A DNA stretch of 64,000 bases, taken from the NCBI RefSeq assembly GCF_009800925.1, contig NZ_WOYF01000001.1, positions 248,001 through 312,000 of the forward strand, written 5' to 3'. The notes below the pieces were generated by a model. The model was not told the DNA's origin, did no database searches, and saw nothing but the letters and a program-made list of their open reading frames with translations. This DNA comes from Budvicia diplopodorum (lineage in GTDB: Bacteria > Pseudomonadota > Gammaproteobacteria > Enterobacterales > Enterobacteriaceae). How positions within the stretch are numbered: the stretch's first letter is position 1; every line of letters begins with the position of its first letter. Made by a program: the position numbers and the translations under genes. This document shows, one piece after another, positions 22,758 through 34,640 of the stretch.

Positions 22758-24044
22758 TTAAGCTAACTGGCTCAATAAGGCAAACTGCTTGAAGTAATCA
22801 GGAAAAGTCTTCGCCGTGCATTTTGGATCAAGAATAGTCACCGGCGTGTCGGAAAGCGCAACCAGAGAAAAACACATAGCCATGCGATGATCGTTATAGG
22901 TTTCAATTTTGGCATGCTTAAGCGATTTTGGCGGCACAACCAGAATATAGTCGTTGCCCTCTTCAACTTCGGCTCCTACTTTTCTTAGCTCAATGGCCAT
23001 CGCGTTTAGCCGGTCAGTTTCTTTTACCCGCCAGTTATAAATATTACGAATACGGGTCGCGCCGTTGGCAAACAGCGCGGCCGTTGCTATCGTCATGGCG
23101 GCATCGGGGATATGGTTCATATCCATATCAATACCGTTCAGTTCACCGCGCTGGCACTCAATAAAATCATCGCCCCAGATAATTTTGGCTCCCATCGCTT
23201 GTAAAACGTCAGCAAAGCGAATGTCACCCTGCACGCTGTTTTTACCAATGCCGGTTACCCGAACGGTTCCGCCTTTAACGGCGGCGGCTGCAAGAAAATA
23301 AGAAGCGGATGAAGCATCGCCTTCGACCAGATAGCTTTGCGGTGAAATATAGTGCTGATTACCCTGAATGTGAAAAACCTGATAGTTATCGTGGCTGACG
23401 TTTACGCCAAAATCACGCATCATATGCAGAGTAATATCAATATACGGCTTAGAAACTAAATCGCCTTTAATCGTGATTTTCGTCGCTTTAGCCGCCAGTG
23501 GCGCAGTCATCAATAGTGCGGTTAAAAACTGGCTGGATACCGAGCCGTCTACTGAAATATCACCGCCATCGAATCCGCCGCGCAGACGAAGCGGAGGGTA
23601 ATTTTCTTGCTCAAGGTAATCAATTTTTGCCCCGCCCTGACGCAGAGAGTCAACCAGATGGCCAATCGGGCGCTCTTTCATTCTTGGTTCGCCGGTAAGA
23701 ATAACGTCACAGTCGCTCAGACAAAGGGCTGCAGCCAGCGGCCGCATTGCCGTACCGGCATTACCCAAAAATAGTTCTAACGCACTGGCTGGCTTCAGGG
23801 GAGCGTCAATTCCGTCAATATCACAGACAGTATGGCAGTCAGATAGCTGATAATGAATGCCCAATGCTTTGAGCGCATTAAGCATGTGCTTAACATCATC
23901 ACTGTCTAATAAATTGGTTAATCGGGTTCTTCCCTTGGCCATCGCAGCCAGCAATAACGCACGGTTAGAAACGCTTTTAGAACCGGGTAAATTGATCGTA
24001 CCGTTAAATTTTGCAATAGGCTGCAGCGTTAAAGATTCCAACAT
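22758..24044 (-). CDS. aroA: 3-phosphoshikimate 1-carboxyvinyltransferase (EPSP synthase)
   Basis: Sixth step of the shikimate pathway: transfers enolpyruvate from PEP to shikimate-3-phosphate. The 428-residue product has both family signatures, [17 protein letters not shown] and [25 protein letters not shown], and the N-terminal [20 protein letters not shown]. The GNAGTAMRP motif identifies a class I enzyme, the glyphosate-sensitive type. In E. coli aroA follows serC directly in one operon. Here a racemase gene lies between them, so co-transcription needs to cross an extra gene and an 84-bp gap. Confidence 0.97.
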   Translation of the reverse strand: MLESLTLQPIAKFNGTINLPGSKSVSNRALLLAAMAKGRTRLTNLLDSDDVKHMLNALKALGIHYQLSDCHTVCDIDGIDAPLKPASALELFLGNAGTAMRPLAAALCLSDCDVILTGEPRMKERPIGHLVDSLRQGGAKIDYLEQENYPPLRLRGGFDGGDISVDGSVSSQFLTALLMTAPLAAKATKITIKGDLVSKPYIDITLHMMRDFGVNVSHDNYQVFHIQGNQHYISPQSYLVEGDASSASYFLAAAAVKGGTVRVTGIGKNSVQGDIRFADVLQAMGAKIIWGDDFIECQRGELNGIDMDMNHIPDAAMTIATAALFANGATRIRNIYNWRVKETDRLNAMAIELRKVGAEVEEGNDYILVVPPKSLKHAKIETYNDHRMAMCFSLVALSDTPVTILDPKCTAKTFPDYFKQFALLSQLA

Positions 24045-24128
24045 GTATCCATCATCTCTTTTATCGTATTGTTATTATTAGAAAGCTATTGTGACTAGTG
24101 CGGTTAACGACAAGCGGTTAACCATCGA

Positions 24129-24824
24129 TTATAGCTTAAGGGATATTTCAGCCGCCTGAACTGCGTGTATTTTTGCCGTGTCGTACAGCGGCACAGAAGC
24201 GTCTTGCTCCCCAACCAGCAGCCCAATTTCAGTACATCCGAGAATAATACCCTGAGCGCCTTTATCCACTAAGCGTTGCATGATTTCGTTGAAGGCTTGG
24301 CGGGATTCATCATTGATCTGCCCCAGACAGAGCTCCTGATAAATAACGTTATGGACCAATTCCCGATCGGACTCATCCGGCACTATCACCCGTATATTGT
24401 GTTGCTCACTCAGGCGGCCTTTATAGAAGTCCTGCTCCATCGTAAAACGGGTGCCTAATAGCCCCACGGTTTTAATTCCCTGCTGCTGAATCACGCTGGC
24501 GGTGGCATCCGCAATATGACAAAGCGGTATTGAAACCGCATCCGCAATCTGGTCATAGACTTTATGCATAGTGTTAGTACAAATAACCACAAAGTCCGCG
24601 CCAGCAGCTTCGAGCCGCCGGGCGGCCTGAGATAATAGCTCGCCGGCCGCTTGCCAATCGCCGTTCATCTGTAAGCGTTCTATTTCTTGAAAATCAACGC
24701 TGAACAGAACAACTTTTGCCGAATGCAAACCGCCAAGGTGACGTCGAATGGTTTCATTAATATGGCGATAGTAGGGAATGGTTGATTCCCAGCTCATTCC
24801 ACCAATCAATCCGATGGTTTTCAT
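24129..24824 (-). CDS. Aspartate/glutamate racemase family protein
   Basis: Cofactor-independent amino-acid racemase of the Asp/Glu racemase family (RacX/YgeA group, COG1794). It has 231 residues and starts MKTIGLIGGMSWESTIPYYR, the typical phosphate-binding N-terminus. Both catalytic cysteines are present: Cys82 in ICTNTMHKV and Cys197 in LGCTEIGLL. That pattern fits a two-base racemase and suggests activity. The substrate cannot be told from sequence, since YgeA-type enzymes act on several amino acids. It sits 38 bp after serC and before aroA, an insertion relative to the E. coli serC-aroA operon. Confidence 0.88.
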   Translation of the reverse strand: MKTIGLIGGMSWESTIPYYRHINETIRRHLGGLHSAKVVLFSVDFQEIERLQMNGDWQAAGELLSQAARRLEAAGADFVVICTNTMHKVYDQIADAVSIPLCHIADATASVIQQQGIKTVGLLGTRFTMEQDFYKGRLSEQHNIRVIVPDESDRELVHNVIYQELCLGQINDESRQAFNEIMQRLVDKGAQGIILGCTEIGLLVGEQDASVPLYDTAKIHAVQAAEISLKL

Positions 24825-24862
24825 TCGGTCAGTTCCTTAAATTTTAATTTTCAAACGGGCGA

Positions 24863-25948
24863 TTAGCCGTGGCGACGTTCAAAGTCGGCCATAAACGAGG
24901 TTAATGCCTGAACGCCAGCCAGCGGCATAGCGTTATAAATTGACGCCCGCATACCGCCCAACACTCGGTGACCTTTTAGCGCATGTAAACCGGCAGCGCT
25001 AGACTCTTCAAGGAACGCTTTATCTAAATTTCCGTCGGCCAGTTGGAATGGCACGTTCATCCATGAGCGGTTAGCCGGAGCGATACCGTTACGGTAAAAA
25101 TCGCTGCTATCGACAAAGTTATACAAATGAGATGCCTTCTCGTGATTGCGACGACCCATTTCAATCAGGCCACCCTGCGCTTTTAACCACTTAAAGACCA
25201 CCCCTGATAAATACCAAGCAAAGGTCGGTGGTGTATTAAACATCGACTCGCACTCATGCAATACGCTGTAATCCAGAATTGACGGAGTTTCTTTGCGCGC
25301 TTTGCCTAGCAGGTCTTCCCGCACAATAATCACGGTAATGCCCGCCGGGCCGATATTCTTTTGGGCTCCGGCATAAATCACGCCATAGCGGCTAACGTCA
25401 ATAGGACGAGAAAGAATGGTTGACGAAAAGTCAGCTACCACCGTTTTATCGCCAAAATCAGGCTCTTCGTCGATAGCAATACCGTCGATAGTCTCATTCG
25501 GGCAATAGTGAACATAGGCCGCTTTGTCATTTAATTGCCAATCTTTCATTGGTTTAATACCGGATAAACCGTCAATTTGGGTTTTCACATCAATTGAATT
25601 AGGCGAGCAATATTTCGCTGCTTCTTCAATGGCGCTATGCGCCCAGTACCCGCCATTGATGTAATCAGCCTGACTGTTATTACCTAACAAATTTAATGGA
25701 ACGGCAGAGAACTGAGCCCTGGCCCCTCCGTGGCTAAATAGCACTTTATAGTTTTCAGGAATTTTAAGCAGGTCGCGTAAATCCTGTTCAGCCGCTTCTG
25801 CCACCTGAATGAACTCTTTACTACGGTGGCTAATCTCCATCACCGAGGTGCCCAGACCTTGCCAGTCACAGAGCTCCTGCTGAGCCTGACGCAACACTTC
25901 CACCGGTAACATTGCCGGACCTGCGCTAAAATTAAATACCTGTGCCAT
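24863..25948 (-). CDS. serC: Phosphoserine aminotransferase
   Basis: PLP enzyme for the second step of serine synthesis (3-phosphohydroxypyruvate to phosphoserine), also used in pyridoxal phosphate synthesis. The 361-residue product begins [23 protein letters not shown] and contains the PLP-lysine block [12 protein letters not shown] near residue 198. Other conserved blocks are [24 protein letters not shown] and [17 protein letters not shown]. It is the first gene of the serC-racemase(-aroA) unit. The 273-bp upstream region (25949-26221) holds its promoter and no gene that I can see. Confidence 0.97.
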   Translation of the reverse strand: MAQVFNFSAGPAMLPVEVLRQAQQELCDWQGLGTSVMEISHRSKEFIQVAEAAEQDLRDLLKIPENYKVLFSHGGARAQFSAVPLNLLGNNSQADYINGGYWAHSAIEEAAKYCSPNSIDVKTQIDGLSGIKPMKDWQLNDKAAYVHYCPNETIDGIAIDEEPDFGDKTVVADFSSTILSRPIDVSRYGVIYAGAQKNIGPAGITVIIVREDLLGKARKETPSILDYSVLHECESMFNTPPTFAWYLSGVVFKWLKAQGGLIEMGRRNHEKASHLYNFVDSSDFYRNGIAPANRSWMNVPFQLADGNLDKAFLEESSAAGLHALKGHRVLGGMRASIYNAMPLAGVQALTSFMADFERRHG

Positions 25949-26221
25949 TTATCTTCACCGCCCTGATAGAGATTGAGTGTTTCATTTTAGAAAGAGACTA
26001 TCGGTTTTATCATTCACTTAGTTTTGCTGCAATGCTTATGTTAATAAGACCCGATTAAATTAAGGAGGATAAAGAACGACAAACAGGCTTAGAGCAGCAC
26101 AGAGATACTGCCCATTTGGGTAAAAACCAAGGAATAAACCAGTCGACCTGACAAAATTAAAATATTGACGTCAGGCTGCCGCTAATGACAGAAGAAATGG
26201 TAAAGCGCTTTATCATGCGAC

Positions 26222-26908
26222 TTATCGCGCAATGCAGATTGTTGGCACAGCATGGGATTTCAGATACTCAGTCTGGTAAGCGTTAAGATAATCCATCACG
26301 CTGTCAGCGGTCATTTTAAACCTCGCTGAAATATCCATGCCCGCACTTTCGAGCCCTTTAGCCGTCCAGTTATTACAGGTATTAAAAATGGAGTAGCGCC
26401 CTACGGCATCATAAAATTCACTGTTACCATAAATTCCGCGTTTCAGGCGTATGATTTTGCCCTGTTCATCGCGTTCAAAACTGTCGGCAATAAAAGCCAT
26501 TAGGCTATTTAACTGATTATCGGTTAGTTCTATGTTTAATATATCGCTTTCGCTAAAATAGCGTTCAGGGTCGGTTGGCACAGATACCACATGCATGACC
26601 GCGCCTGACGACCAAAACATAGCCTGTAAGGTTAAACCGGTTGTCACTTCCTGAGCTTGGTAAAATCCTTTATCTCCCCAGCCAATTTCATACCACTGCC
26701 CCCCGCTAAATCGTTCAGTCAGCTGCGGCAGGTATATTTCCATTCTTTTAGCGGGAACAATAATGCCGGTATGCCAGCCATGGCTGACAACGTAAGCTTG
26801 ATTAGCGCTGGAATCACCCGATTCGGGTAACGGACTATTGGCAACGGGAAGGCCAGAGCAGCCGGTTAACAACAAAACGGCTAGTAGTACATAGCATTTT
26901 AAGGTCAC
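26222..26908 (-). CDS. TIGR02117/DUF2459-family lipoprotein
   Basis: A predicted lipoprotein of the DUF2459 family (TIGR02117, sometimes found near urease genes). The signal peptide ends in the lipobox LLTGC (residues 13-17), so the mature protein is probably anchored by Cys17. The family core is visible in VVSHGWHTGIIVPA, WYEIGWGDKGFYQ and YSIFNTCNNWTAKGLESAGMD. The His and Cys/Asn positions in these blocks resemble a NlpC/P60-like fold, but that is inference and the function is unknown. It is a single gene with no clear operon partner and is not in the E. coli layout of this region. Confidence 0.8.
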   Translation of the reverse strand: MTLKCYVLLAVLLLTGCSGLPVANSPLPESGDSSANQAYVVSHGWHTGIIVPAKRMEIYLPQLTERFSGGQWYEIGWGDKGFYQAQEVTTGLTLQAMFWSSGAVMHVVSVPTDPERYFSESDILNIELTDNQLNSLMAFIADSFERDEQGKIIRLKRGIYGNSEFYDAVGRYSIFNTCNNWTAKGLESAGMDISARFKMTADSVMDYLNAYQTEYLKSHAVPTICIAR

Positions 26909-26962
26909 ACAAATATCCCTAACGCGGTTATAACATCCTGTTCCATCAGCATAAAGTAAAGA

Positions 26963-27000
26963 CGGTGGACACTATTGGTTAATCGCCATTGTATCCACCG
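26963..27000 (-). terminator. Candidate terminator downstream of ansB
   Basis: CGGTGGA (26963-26969) pairs with 26994-27000, extended by partial inner pairing, 20 bp past the ansB stop codon. A T-rich tail follows leftward. Confidence 0.55.
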
Positions 27001-27019
27001 CCCAAGTCACTAACAATAT

Positions 27020-28075
27020 TTAATATTGATTAAATATTTTCTGAATTTCTGCAGGATCCTTTGTCTTGGTCAGTGCGAGCTGGAGTAACACTCTGGCCTT
27101 CTGTGGATTGAGCGTTCCGGAAGCTACAAAACCATATTTCACATCGTCAATTTCAGCATCCTGAGTAGTTGAACCGGTTGGTACCCGGGACGATCTGACT
27201 ACGGCAACGCCCTGCTCTCTGGCCTGAGCTAATGCATCAAACAGAGAATTGTAGAGATTGCCGTTACCCACACCGGCAGACACAATTCCCTGCGTTCCCT
27301 CAGCAACCAAGGCCTTCACCGGTGCTGCTGAAGCGTTTGAATAGCTATACACAATATCGACTTTAGGCAGTGAAGTGAGTGAACTGACATCGAATACCGA
27401 TTTTTTAGTATGTTTGCGGGTTGGCGTGCTCTGATAGTCAACCTTACCGTTATGAAGGTAACCCAGCGCACCGTAGTTCACGCTTTGAAAAGTCTGAACT
27501 CCCGTGGTATTGGTTTTGGTAACATCACGGGCACCAAGTACCGTATCGTTCATCGCCACCAGAACGCCTTTATCGGCCGAATTTTTGTCCGCGGCAACGA
27601 TAACGGCATTGTACAAATTGAAAGGCCCGTCTGCGCTCATTGCCGTTGCCGGCCGCATGGCACCAACCATCACAACGGGTTTATCGCATTTAACCGTCAA
27701 ATTAAGAAAATAGGCAGTCTCTTCCATGGTGTCAGTGCCGTGGGTAATGACAAAGCCATCGCTGCCGGAACACTGTTTATTAATGGTATTAGCCAGCGTT
27801 AGCCATACCCCATCGTTCATATCCTGCGAGCCAATGTTGACAATCTGTTGGCCTTTAATATTGGCAATATCTTTTAGCTGGGGTACTGCATCAACGAGCT
27901 TATCTACCCCAAACTGACCCGCAACATAGTTAGATTGGGTTTCAGAAACGCCGCCGCCTGCGATAGTCCCTCCGGTCGCTAATATCGTAATGGTGGGAAG
28001 CCCAGCTAGGGCTGGCAGCGCAAAACAGCATAATAGTGCACCAAGGGCAGACTTTTTGAATACCGGCATACTCAT
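27020..28075 (-). CDS. ansB: Periplasmic L-asparaginase type II
   Basis: High-affinity periplasmic asparaginase that hydrolyses asparagine to aspartate and ammonia and supplies fumarate precursors during anaerobic growth. A signal peptide (residues 1-24, ending ALPALA) precedes LPTITILATGGTIAGGG, which holds the catalytic threonine. The second catalytic block FVITHGTDTMEETAYFL is intact. It has 351 residues, against 348 in E. coli. Two cysteines in the mature protein could form the usual disulfide. It is divergent from ycaO, with 193 bp between them. The E. coli gene is controlled by CRP and FNR, but I did not find a confident site here. Confidence 0.95.
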   Translation of the reverse strand: MSMPVFKKSALGALLCCFALPALAGLPTITILATGGTIAGGGVSETQSNYVAGQFGVDKLVDAVPQLKDIANIKGQQIVNIGSQDMNDGVWLTLANTINKQCSGSDGFVITHGTDTMEETAYFLNLTVKCDKPVVMVGAMRPATAMSADGPFNLYNAVIVAADKNSADKGVLVAMNDTVLGARDVTKTNTTGVQTFQSVNYGALGYLHNGKVDYQSTPTRKHTKKSVFDVSSLTSLPKVDIVYSYSNASAAPVKALVAEGTQGIVSAGVGNGNLYNSLFDALAQAREQGVAVVRSSRVPTGSTTQDAEIDDVKYGFVASGTLNPQKARVLLQLALTKTKDPAEIQKIFNQY

Positions 28076-28268
28076 ACTCCTGTTTATAATTATTTAAGGT
28101 GAAAAACATGACTGGCGAAATTATCTATAAATTTTATTTTTTTTCTGTGACCGGCGGCCCGAGAACTAACATTACTAGAGCTATTGATAAAAACCCCGTA
28201 TGATTAACAAAATGGTAACCATCCACCTTCCCGATAATTCCTTCGGTAAATCAAGAGCCTGAATATCA

Positions 28269-30032
28269 ATGCAAACGGATATACAAACCTTTATTCCCGG
28301 TAAAGATGCTGCACTAGAAGACTCCATCCAGACCTTTCAGCAAAAATTAAACAAATTAGGCTTTAATATAGAAGAAGCATCTTGGCTAAATCCGATACCT
28401 AACGTTTGGTCTGTACACATTCGCGATAAGGATTGCCCGCTTTGCTTTACTAACGGAAAAGGAGCAACCCAAAAGGCAGCGTTAGCCTCTGCGTTGGGGG
28501 AGTATTTTGAGCGTTTATCGACTAACTACTTCTTTGCTGACTTCTATTTGGGAAAAACGGTTTCACAGGGTGACTTCGTGCATTACCCGAATGAAAAATG
28601 GTTTACTATTCCCGAAGATGATTCACTGCCGGAAGGGGTGTTAGATTCCCATCTGCGCAGCTTTTACGATCCGGAACAAAGCCTGAGCGCCAGCGAACTG
28701 GTTGACCTACAGTCGGGCAATGCGGAACGCGGAATCTGCGCCCTGCCCTTTATTCGCCAGTCCGATCTACAGACCGTTTATATTCCAATGAACATTGTCG
28801 GCAATCTGTACGTTTCAAACGGTATGTCCGCCGGTAACAATAAAAATGAAGCCCGGGTTCAGGCGCTGTCAGAGATCTTCGAACGTTTCGTTAAAAATCG
28901 CATTATTGCTGAAGCCATTAGCCTTCCGGCTATCCCGGCTGAGGTTATCAAGCGCTATCCGCAGGTAGAAGAAGCGATTAATACGCTGGAGTCAGAAGGA
29001 TTCCCAATTTTCTCTTTTGACGCCTCTCTTGGCGGAAAATACCCGGTTATTTGCGTGGTACTGTTTAATCCGGCCAACGGTAGCTGCTTCGCCTCTTTCG
29101 GTGCCCATCCTGACTTTGGCGTGGCTCTTGAACGTACCGTTACTGAACTGCTTCAGGGCCGTAGCTTAAAAGATCTGGATACCTTCAGCGCACCGACCTT
29201 CGATAATGAAGAAATTGCTGATTACGCTAACTTAGAAACTCATTTTATTGATTCAAGCGGCTTAGTCTCTTGGGATCTGTTTAAGCAACAGTCTGACTAT
29301 GATTTCGTAGACTGGAATTTCAGCGGTTCGACGCAAGAAGAGTTCTCAACGCTGATGAATATCTTCAATCACGACGGCGTTGAGGTATACATTGCTGACT
29401 ATAATCACCTTGGCGTAGATGCCTGTCGAATACTGGCTCCCGGAATGTCAGATATTTACCCAGTCGAAGACCTGCAGCTGGCGAATAATAATATGGGGCA
29501 ACATTTAAGAGAGACCATTCTCAGCCTGCCTTTCAGCAATTTGCCTCCTGAAGATTATCTAGCGCTGATCGAACGTTTAGACCAAGAAGGCTTGGATGAT
29601 TTCGTCCGGGTTCGCGAACTGCTGGGTATGGCGACAGGTGCCAATAATGCGTGGAGTATTCTGCGTATCGGTGAGCTTAAGTCTATGCTAGCGCTGGCCG
29701 GTGGTGATTTAGATCAGGCGCTAAGCTGGGTTGAATGGACGCAAGAATTCAACGCCTCTCTGTTTGATGACCAAAGGCGCAATTACTATCGCTGCCTGCA
29801 GACCCTGCTGCTAATGAAGTTGGATCCTGAAGATCGCGATGAAGAGCAGCTTAATCCGGCGTTCTATCGCATGTATGGGAAAGAGACCGTCGATACCGCG
29901 TGGCGCAATATTCGTGGAGAACAGCGCTTTCACGGGATGATTGATGTAGATAAAGATTTAACCCAGTTGCCTGCGCATCAGGCATTACTCAATGCTTACC
30001 AAAAACTACAGACGGCTAAACGTCTGGCTTAA
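28269..30032 (+). CDS. ycaO: YcaO cyclodehydratase-family protein (RimO-associated)
   Basis: Full-length YcaO (587 residues, 586 in E. coli), the founding member of the ATP-dependent cyclodehydratase superfamily. In E. coli it assists beta-methylthiolation of ribosomal protein S12 by RimO. The peptide start MQTDIQTFIPGKDAALEDSI is typical, and the ATP-binding acidic blocks ALASALGEYFERLSTNYF, EARVQALSEIFERFVKNR and ALERTVTELLQGR are all present. The C-terminal region after residue 440 is the TPR-like extension. No peptide precursor or partner biosynthetic genes are nearby, so a RiPP role is not suggested. It lies upstream of focA, as in E. coli, and ends in a strong terminator. Confidence 0.95.
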   Translation: MQTDIQTFIPGKDAALEDSIQTFQQKLNKLGFNIEEASWLNPIPNVWSVHIRDKDCPLCFTNGKGATQKAALASALGEYFERLSTNYFFADFYLGKTVSQGDFVHYPNEKWFTIPEDDSLPEGVLDSHLRSFYDPEQSLSASELVDLQSGNAERGICALPFIRQSDLQTVYIPMNIVGNLYVSNGMSAGNNKNEARVQALSEIFERFVKNRIIAEAISLPAIPAEVIKRYPQVEEAINTLESEGFPIFSFDASLGGKYPVICVVLFNPANGSCFASFGAHPDFGVALERTVTELLQGRSLKDLDTFSAPTFDNEEIADYANLETHFIDSSGLVSWDLFKQQSDYDFVDWNFSGSTQEEFSTLMNIFNHDGVEVYIADYNHLGVDACRILAPGMSDIYPVEDLQLANNNMGQHLRETILSLPFSNLPPEDYLALIERLDQEGLDDFVRVRELLGMATGANNAWSILRIGELKSMLALAGGDLDQALSWVEWTQEFNASLFDDQRRNYYRCLQTLLLMKLDPEDRDEEQLNPAFYRMYGKETVDTAWRNIRGEQRFHGMIDVDKDLTQLPAHQALLNAYQKLQTAKRLA

Positions 30033-30045
30033 ATAATGAATTAAC

Positions 30046-30087
30046 TAGCAAGGTTCTTTATATAAAATAACGGACCTTGCTATTTTT
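30046..30087 (+). terminator. Rho-independent terminator of ycaO
   Basis: TAGCAAGGT (30046-30054) pairs exactly with 30074-30082 and is followed by TTTTT, 13 bp past the ycaO stop codon. Confidence 0.82.
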
Positions 30088-30108
30088 ACGCTCATTAGTA
30101 AAAAAAGA

Positions 30109-30123
30109 TTAATTAATGTTAAT
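30109..30123 (+). promoter_or_regulatory. Candidate ArcA box upstream of focA
   Basis: ATTAATTAATGTTAA resembles the ArcA direct-repeat consensus GTTAATTAAATGTTA. E. coli focA-pflB is activated by ArcA, so the context fits. The surroundings are AT-rich, so a chance match is possible. Confidence 0.45.
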
Positions 30124-30320
30124 AAAAAGTAAAATAAAAGAATAAATACACTTAAAATAAAAACATTTATTATTATTTATTAACAGTTCAAATATTTTCA
30201 CAGGCGTTGTTTAAAATTTTTTGGTAAAAATTAAAAAAGTTTTTATATATTTAATTCAATTAGTTAGATGTCAAAGCACCTTGAATCAGCACATATTCCT
30301 AAAGATTCATTTTACACCGA

Positions 30321-30334
30321 ATGATCCTCATCAA
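30321..30334 (+). promoter_or_regulatory. Candidate FNR box upstream of focA
   Basis: ATGATCCTCATCAA matches 9 of the 10 specified bases of the FNR consensus TTGATnnnnATCAA. It lies 72 bp before the focA start codon and just upstream of TATAAT at 30344-30349. Its centre is too close to that hexamer for ordinary class II activation, so either another -10 is used or the site acts differently. Confidence 0.6.
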
Positions 30335-30405
30335 ATTTTGCAGTATAATATTTTCATAGCATCACCCAGCAATTTATTCTCCTTAAAAGCAAGAGATCTT
30401 ATCCA

Positions 30406-31257
30406 GTGAAAGCAGATAATCCGATTGCAGCACTCTCTCCGGCAGCCATGGCTCAAGTAGCCGAAAATGCCGGAATATATAAAGCATCAAAACCCCCTAT
30501 CATTACTTTTTGCTCAGCTATTCTGGCTGGCGTATTCATTTCTATCGCCTTCGTTTTCTACATTACGGCGACAACCGGAACTGCCAACGTACCTTTCGGT
30601 ATGGCTAAGTTTCTCGGCGGCGTTTGTTTCTCGCTAGGGCTGATGTTGGTCGTCGCCTGCGGTACAGATTTGTTTACTTCAACCGTACTCACCTGCGTCG
30701 CTAAAGCAACCAATCATATTACCTGGGGGCAGATGTTCCGTAACTGGACCAATGTCTACTTTGGTAACTTAGTCGGTGCGCTTTTATTTGTTGCAATCAT
30801 CTTTATGTCAGGTCAAATTACTGCAGCTAACGGCCTTTGGGGGCTGAATGTGCTGCAAACGGCAGATCATAAACTACATCATACCTTTGTTGAGGCGGTT
30901 GCTTTAGGTACACTAGCTAACCTGATGGTGTGTTTAGCGGTATGGATGAGCTACGCAGGCCGAAGCCTGACGGACAAAATGTTCGTAATGATACTGCCGG
31001 TCGCCATGTTCGTGGCCAGCGGTTTTGAGCACAGCATCGCCAATATGTTTATGATCCCAATGGGCATCGTAATCAAGAATTTTGCATCTCCAGAGTTTTG
31101 GCAACTTATCAATGCAACTCCGGAACAGTTTCCAAACCTGACAGTAAGTAACTTTGTTATTGATAATCTGATCCCCGTGACAATTGGTAATATTATCGGC
31201 GGATTGATGGTAGGTATGCCGTACTGGGCAATGTATTTACGCGGTGAGAAGCACTAG
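30406..31257 (+). CDS. focA: Formate channel FocA
   Basis: Pentameric inner-membrane formate/nitrite-family channel that exports formate made by PflB and can re-import it at low pH. The 283-residue product begins MKADNPIAALSPAAMAQVAE, the N-terminal helix that contacts PflB in E. coli. Six transmembrane helices are evident, with family signatures FGNLVGALLF and VASGFEHSIANMFMIPMGIV, which includes the gating histidine. The start codon is GTG. Upstream spacing to an RBS is poor, which may limit FocA relative to the abundant PflB. The 62-bp gap to pflB fits the focA-pflB operon. Confidence 0.96.
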   Translation: MKADNPIAALSPAAMAQVAENAGIYKASKPPIITFCSAILAGVFISIAFVFYITATTGTANVPFGMAKFLGGVCFSLGLMLVVACGTDLFTSTVLTCVAKATNHITWGQMFRNWTNVYFGNLVGALLFVAIIFMSGQITAANGLWGLNVLQTADHKLHHTFVEAVALGTLANLMVCLAVWMSYAGRSLTDKMFVMILPVAMFVASGFEHSIANMFMIPMGIVIKNFASPEFWQLINATPEQFPNLTVSNFVIDNLIPVTIGNIIGGLMVGMPYWAMYLRGEKH

Positions 31258-31319
31258 TTCAGTGCGTCTTACGTTCAAAGCTAATTCAAGTTTCATAGTA
31301 TATAAAGGTAGGTGACAAA

Positions 31320-33602
<2,283 letters not shown>

Positions 33603-33634
33603 TTTCCTTGTTGAAATGAAATGTCATTGAATTC

Positions 33635-33660
33635 GGCCCCGCATAACGCGGGGCCTTTTT
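33635..33660 (+). terminator. Rho-independent terminator of pflB
   Basis: GGCCCCGC (33635-33642) pairs exactly with 33648-33655 and is followed by TTTTT, 33 bp past the pflB stop codon. pflA must therefore have its own promoter or depend on readthrough. Confidence 0.9.
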
Positions 33661-33848
33661 ATTTATTGATCTACACCATGTTTTGCCGGAAATCTTTATC
33701 GCCATAGCGTAAAATAGAGGTATCAGGCAAAGCTAACGGGCTCATCTTTCGGGACGATCCTGATAAACAGATAACATTGCCAGCCGCCCTTTCGCGGGGC
33801 TAGACAATTTAGGCCTTTCGACTCGGGCCAACCTGGAGTACAACCGCA

Positions 33849-34589
33849 ATGTCAATAATTGGTCGCATTCACTCGTTTGAATCCTGTGGTACCGTAGATG
33901 GGCCTGGGATCCGATTCATCGTTTTCTTTCAGGGCTGCCTGATGCGCTGCCTCTATTGCCACAATCGGGATACGTGGGACACTCACGGCGGCAAAGAAGT
34001 TACCGTCGATGAACTGATGAAAGAGATCGTCACTTACCGCCATTTCATGAACGCCTCCGGCGGCGGCGTGACTGCCTCGGGCGGTGAAGCCATTCTGCAG
34101 GCGGAGTTTGTTCGTGACTGGTTCCGGGCGTGTCGGGAAGCCGGTATTCATACCTGTTTAGATACCAACGGCTTTGTCCGCCGCTACGATGCCGTTATTG
34201 ATGAATTGCTCGACGTCACAGACTTAGTGATGCTCGACCTGAAGCAGCTAGACAATAGCATCCATCAAAATCTGGTTGGCGTATCTAACCATCGAACGCT
34301 TGAGTTTGCCCGCTATTTGGCCAAGCGCAATCAAAAAACATGGATTCGCTACGTCGTTGTTCCCGGCTGGTCTGATGATGATAAGTCGGCCCATATGTTG
34401 GGCGAATTTACCCAAAACATGACCAACATTGAAAAGATTGAACTGCTGCCTTATCACGAACTAGGCAAGCACAAATGGGTGGCAATGGGCGAAGAATATG
34501 GTCTTGACGGCGTAAAACCGCCAACAAAAGAAATTATGGATCGGGTGAAATCTCTCCTTGAAGGCTACGGACACAAAGTGATTTATTAA
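33849..34589 (+). CDS. pflA: Pyruvate formate-lyase-activating enzyme
   Basis: Radical-SAM enzyme that abstracts a hydrogen atom from the radical glycine of PflB. The 246 residues match E. coli. The 4Fe-4S cluster motif CLMRCLYC has cysteines at 30, 34 and 37, in the CxxxCxxC spacing of the superfamily. The substrate-SAM region contains [17 protein letters not shown]. It is 246 bp downstream of pflB, after a terminator. Confidence 0.97.
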   Translation: MSIIGRIHSFESCGTVDGPGIRFIVFFQGCLMRCLYCHNRDTWDTHGGKEVTVDELMKEIVTYRHFMNASGGGVTASGGEAILQAEFVRDWFRACREAGIHTCLDTNGFVRRYDAVIDELLDVTDLVMLDLKQLDNSIHQNLVGVSNHRTLEFARYLAKRNQKTWIRYVVVPGWSDDDKSAHMLGEFTQNMTNIEKIELLPYHELGKHKWVAMGEEYGLDGVKPPTKEIMDRVKSLLEGYGHKVIY

Positions 34590-34640
34590 TGACCTGACTG
34601 ACGGCTAATCGTGACGATTCAGAAAGTTATAAAGGAATAT

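Larger units (their letters stand above)
30033..30405. other. AT-rich focA promoter region
   Basis: This 373-bp stretch between ycaO and focA contains no gene. It holds the ycaO terminator, a candidate ArcA box, a candidate FNR box and a perfect TATAAT hexamer at 30344-30349. The 30101-30230 part is very AT-rich, a plausible site for IHF or H-NS binding, as known for the E. coli focA-pflB promoters. Confidence 0.7.

Noticed and set aside
28269-30032. ycaO as part of a RiPP cluster
   Set aside because: It is the stand-alone enterobacterial ycaO at its conserved place upstream of focA, with no precursor peptide or transporter nearby.
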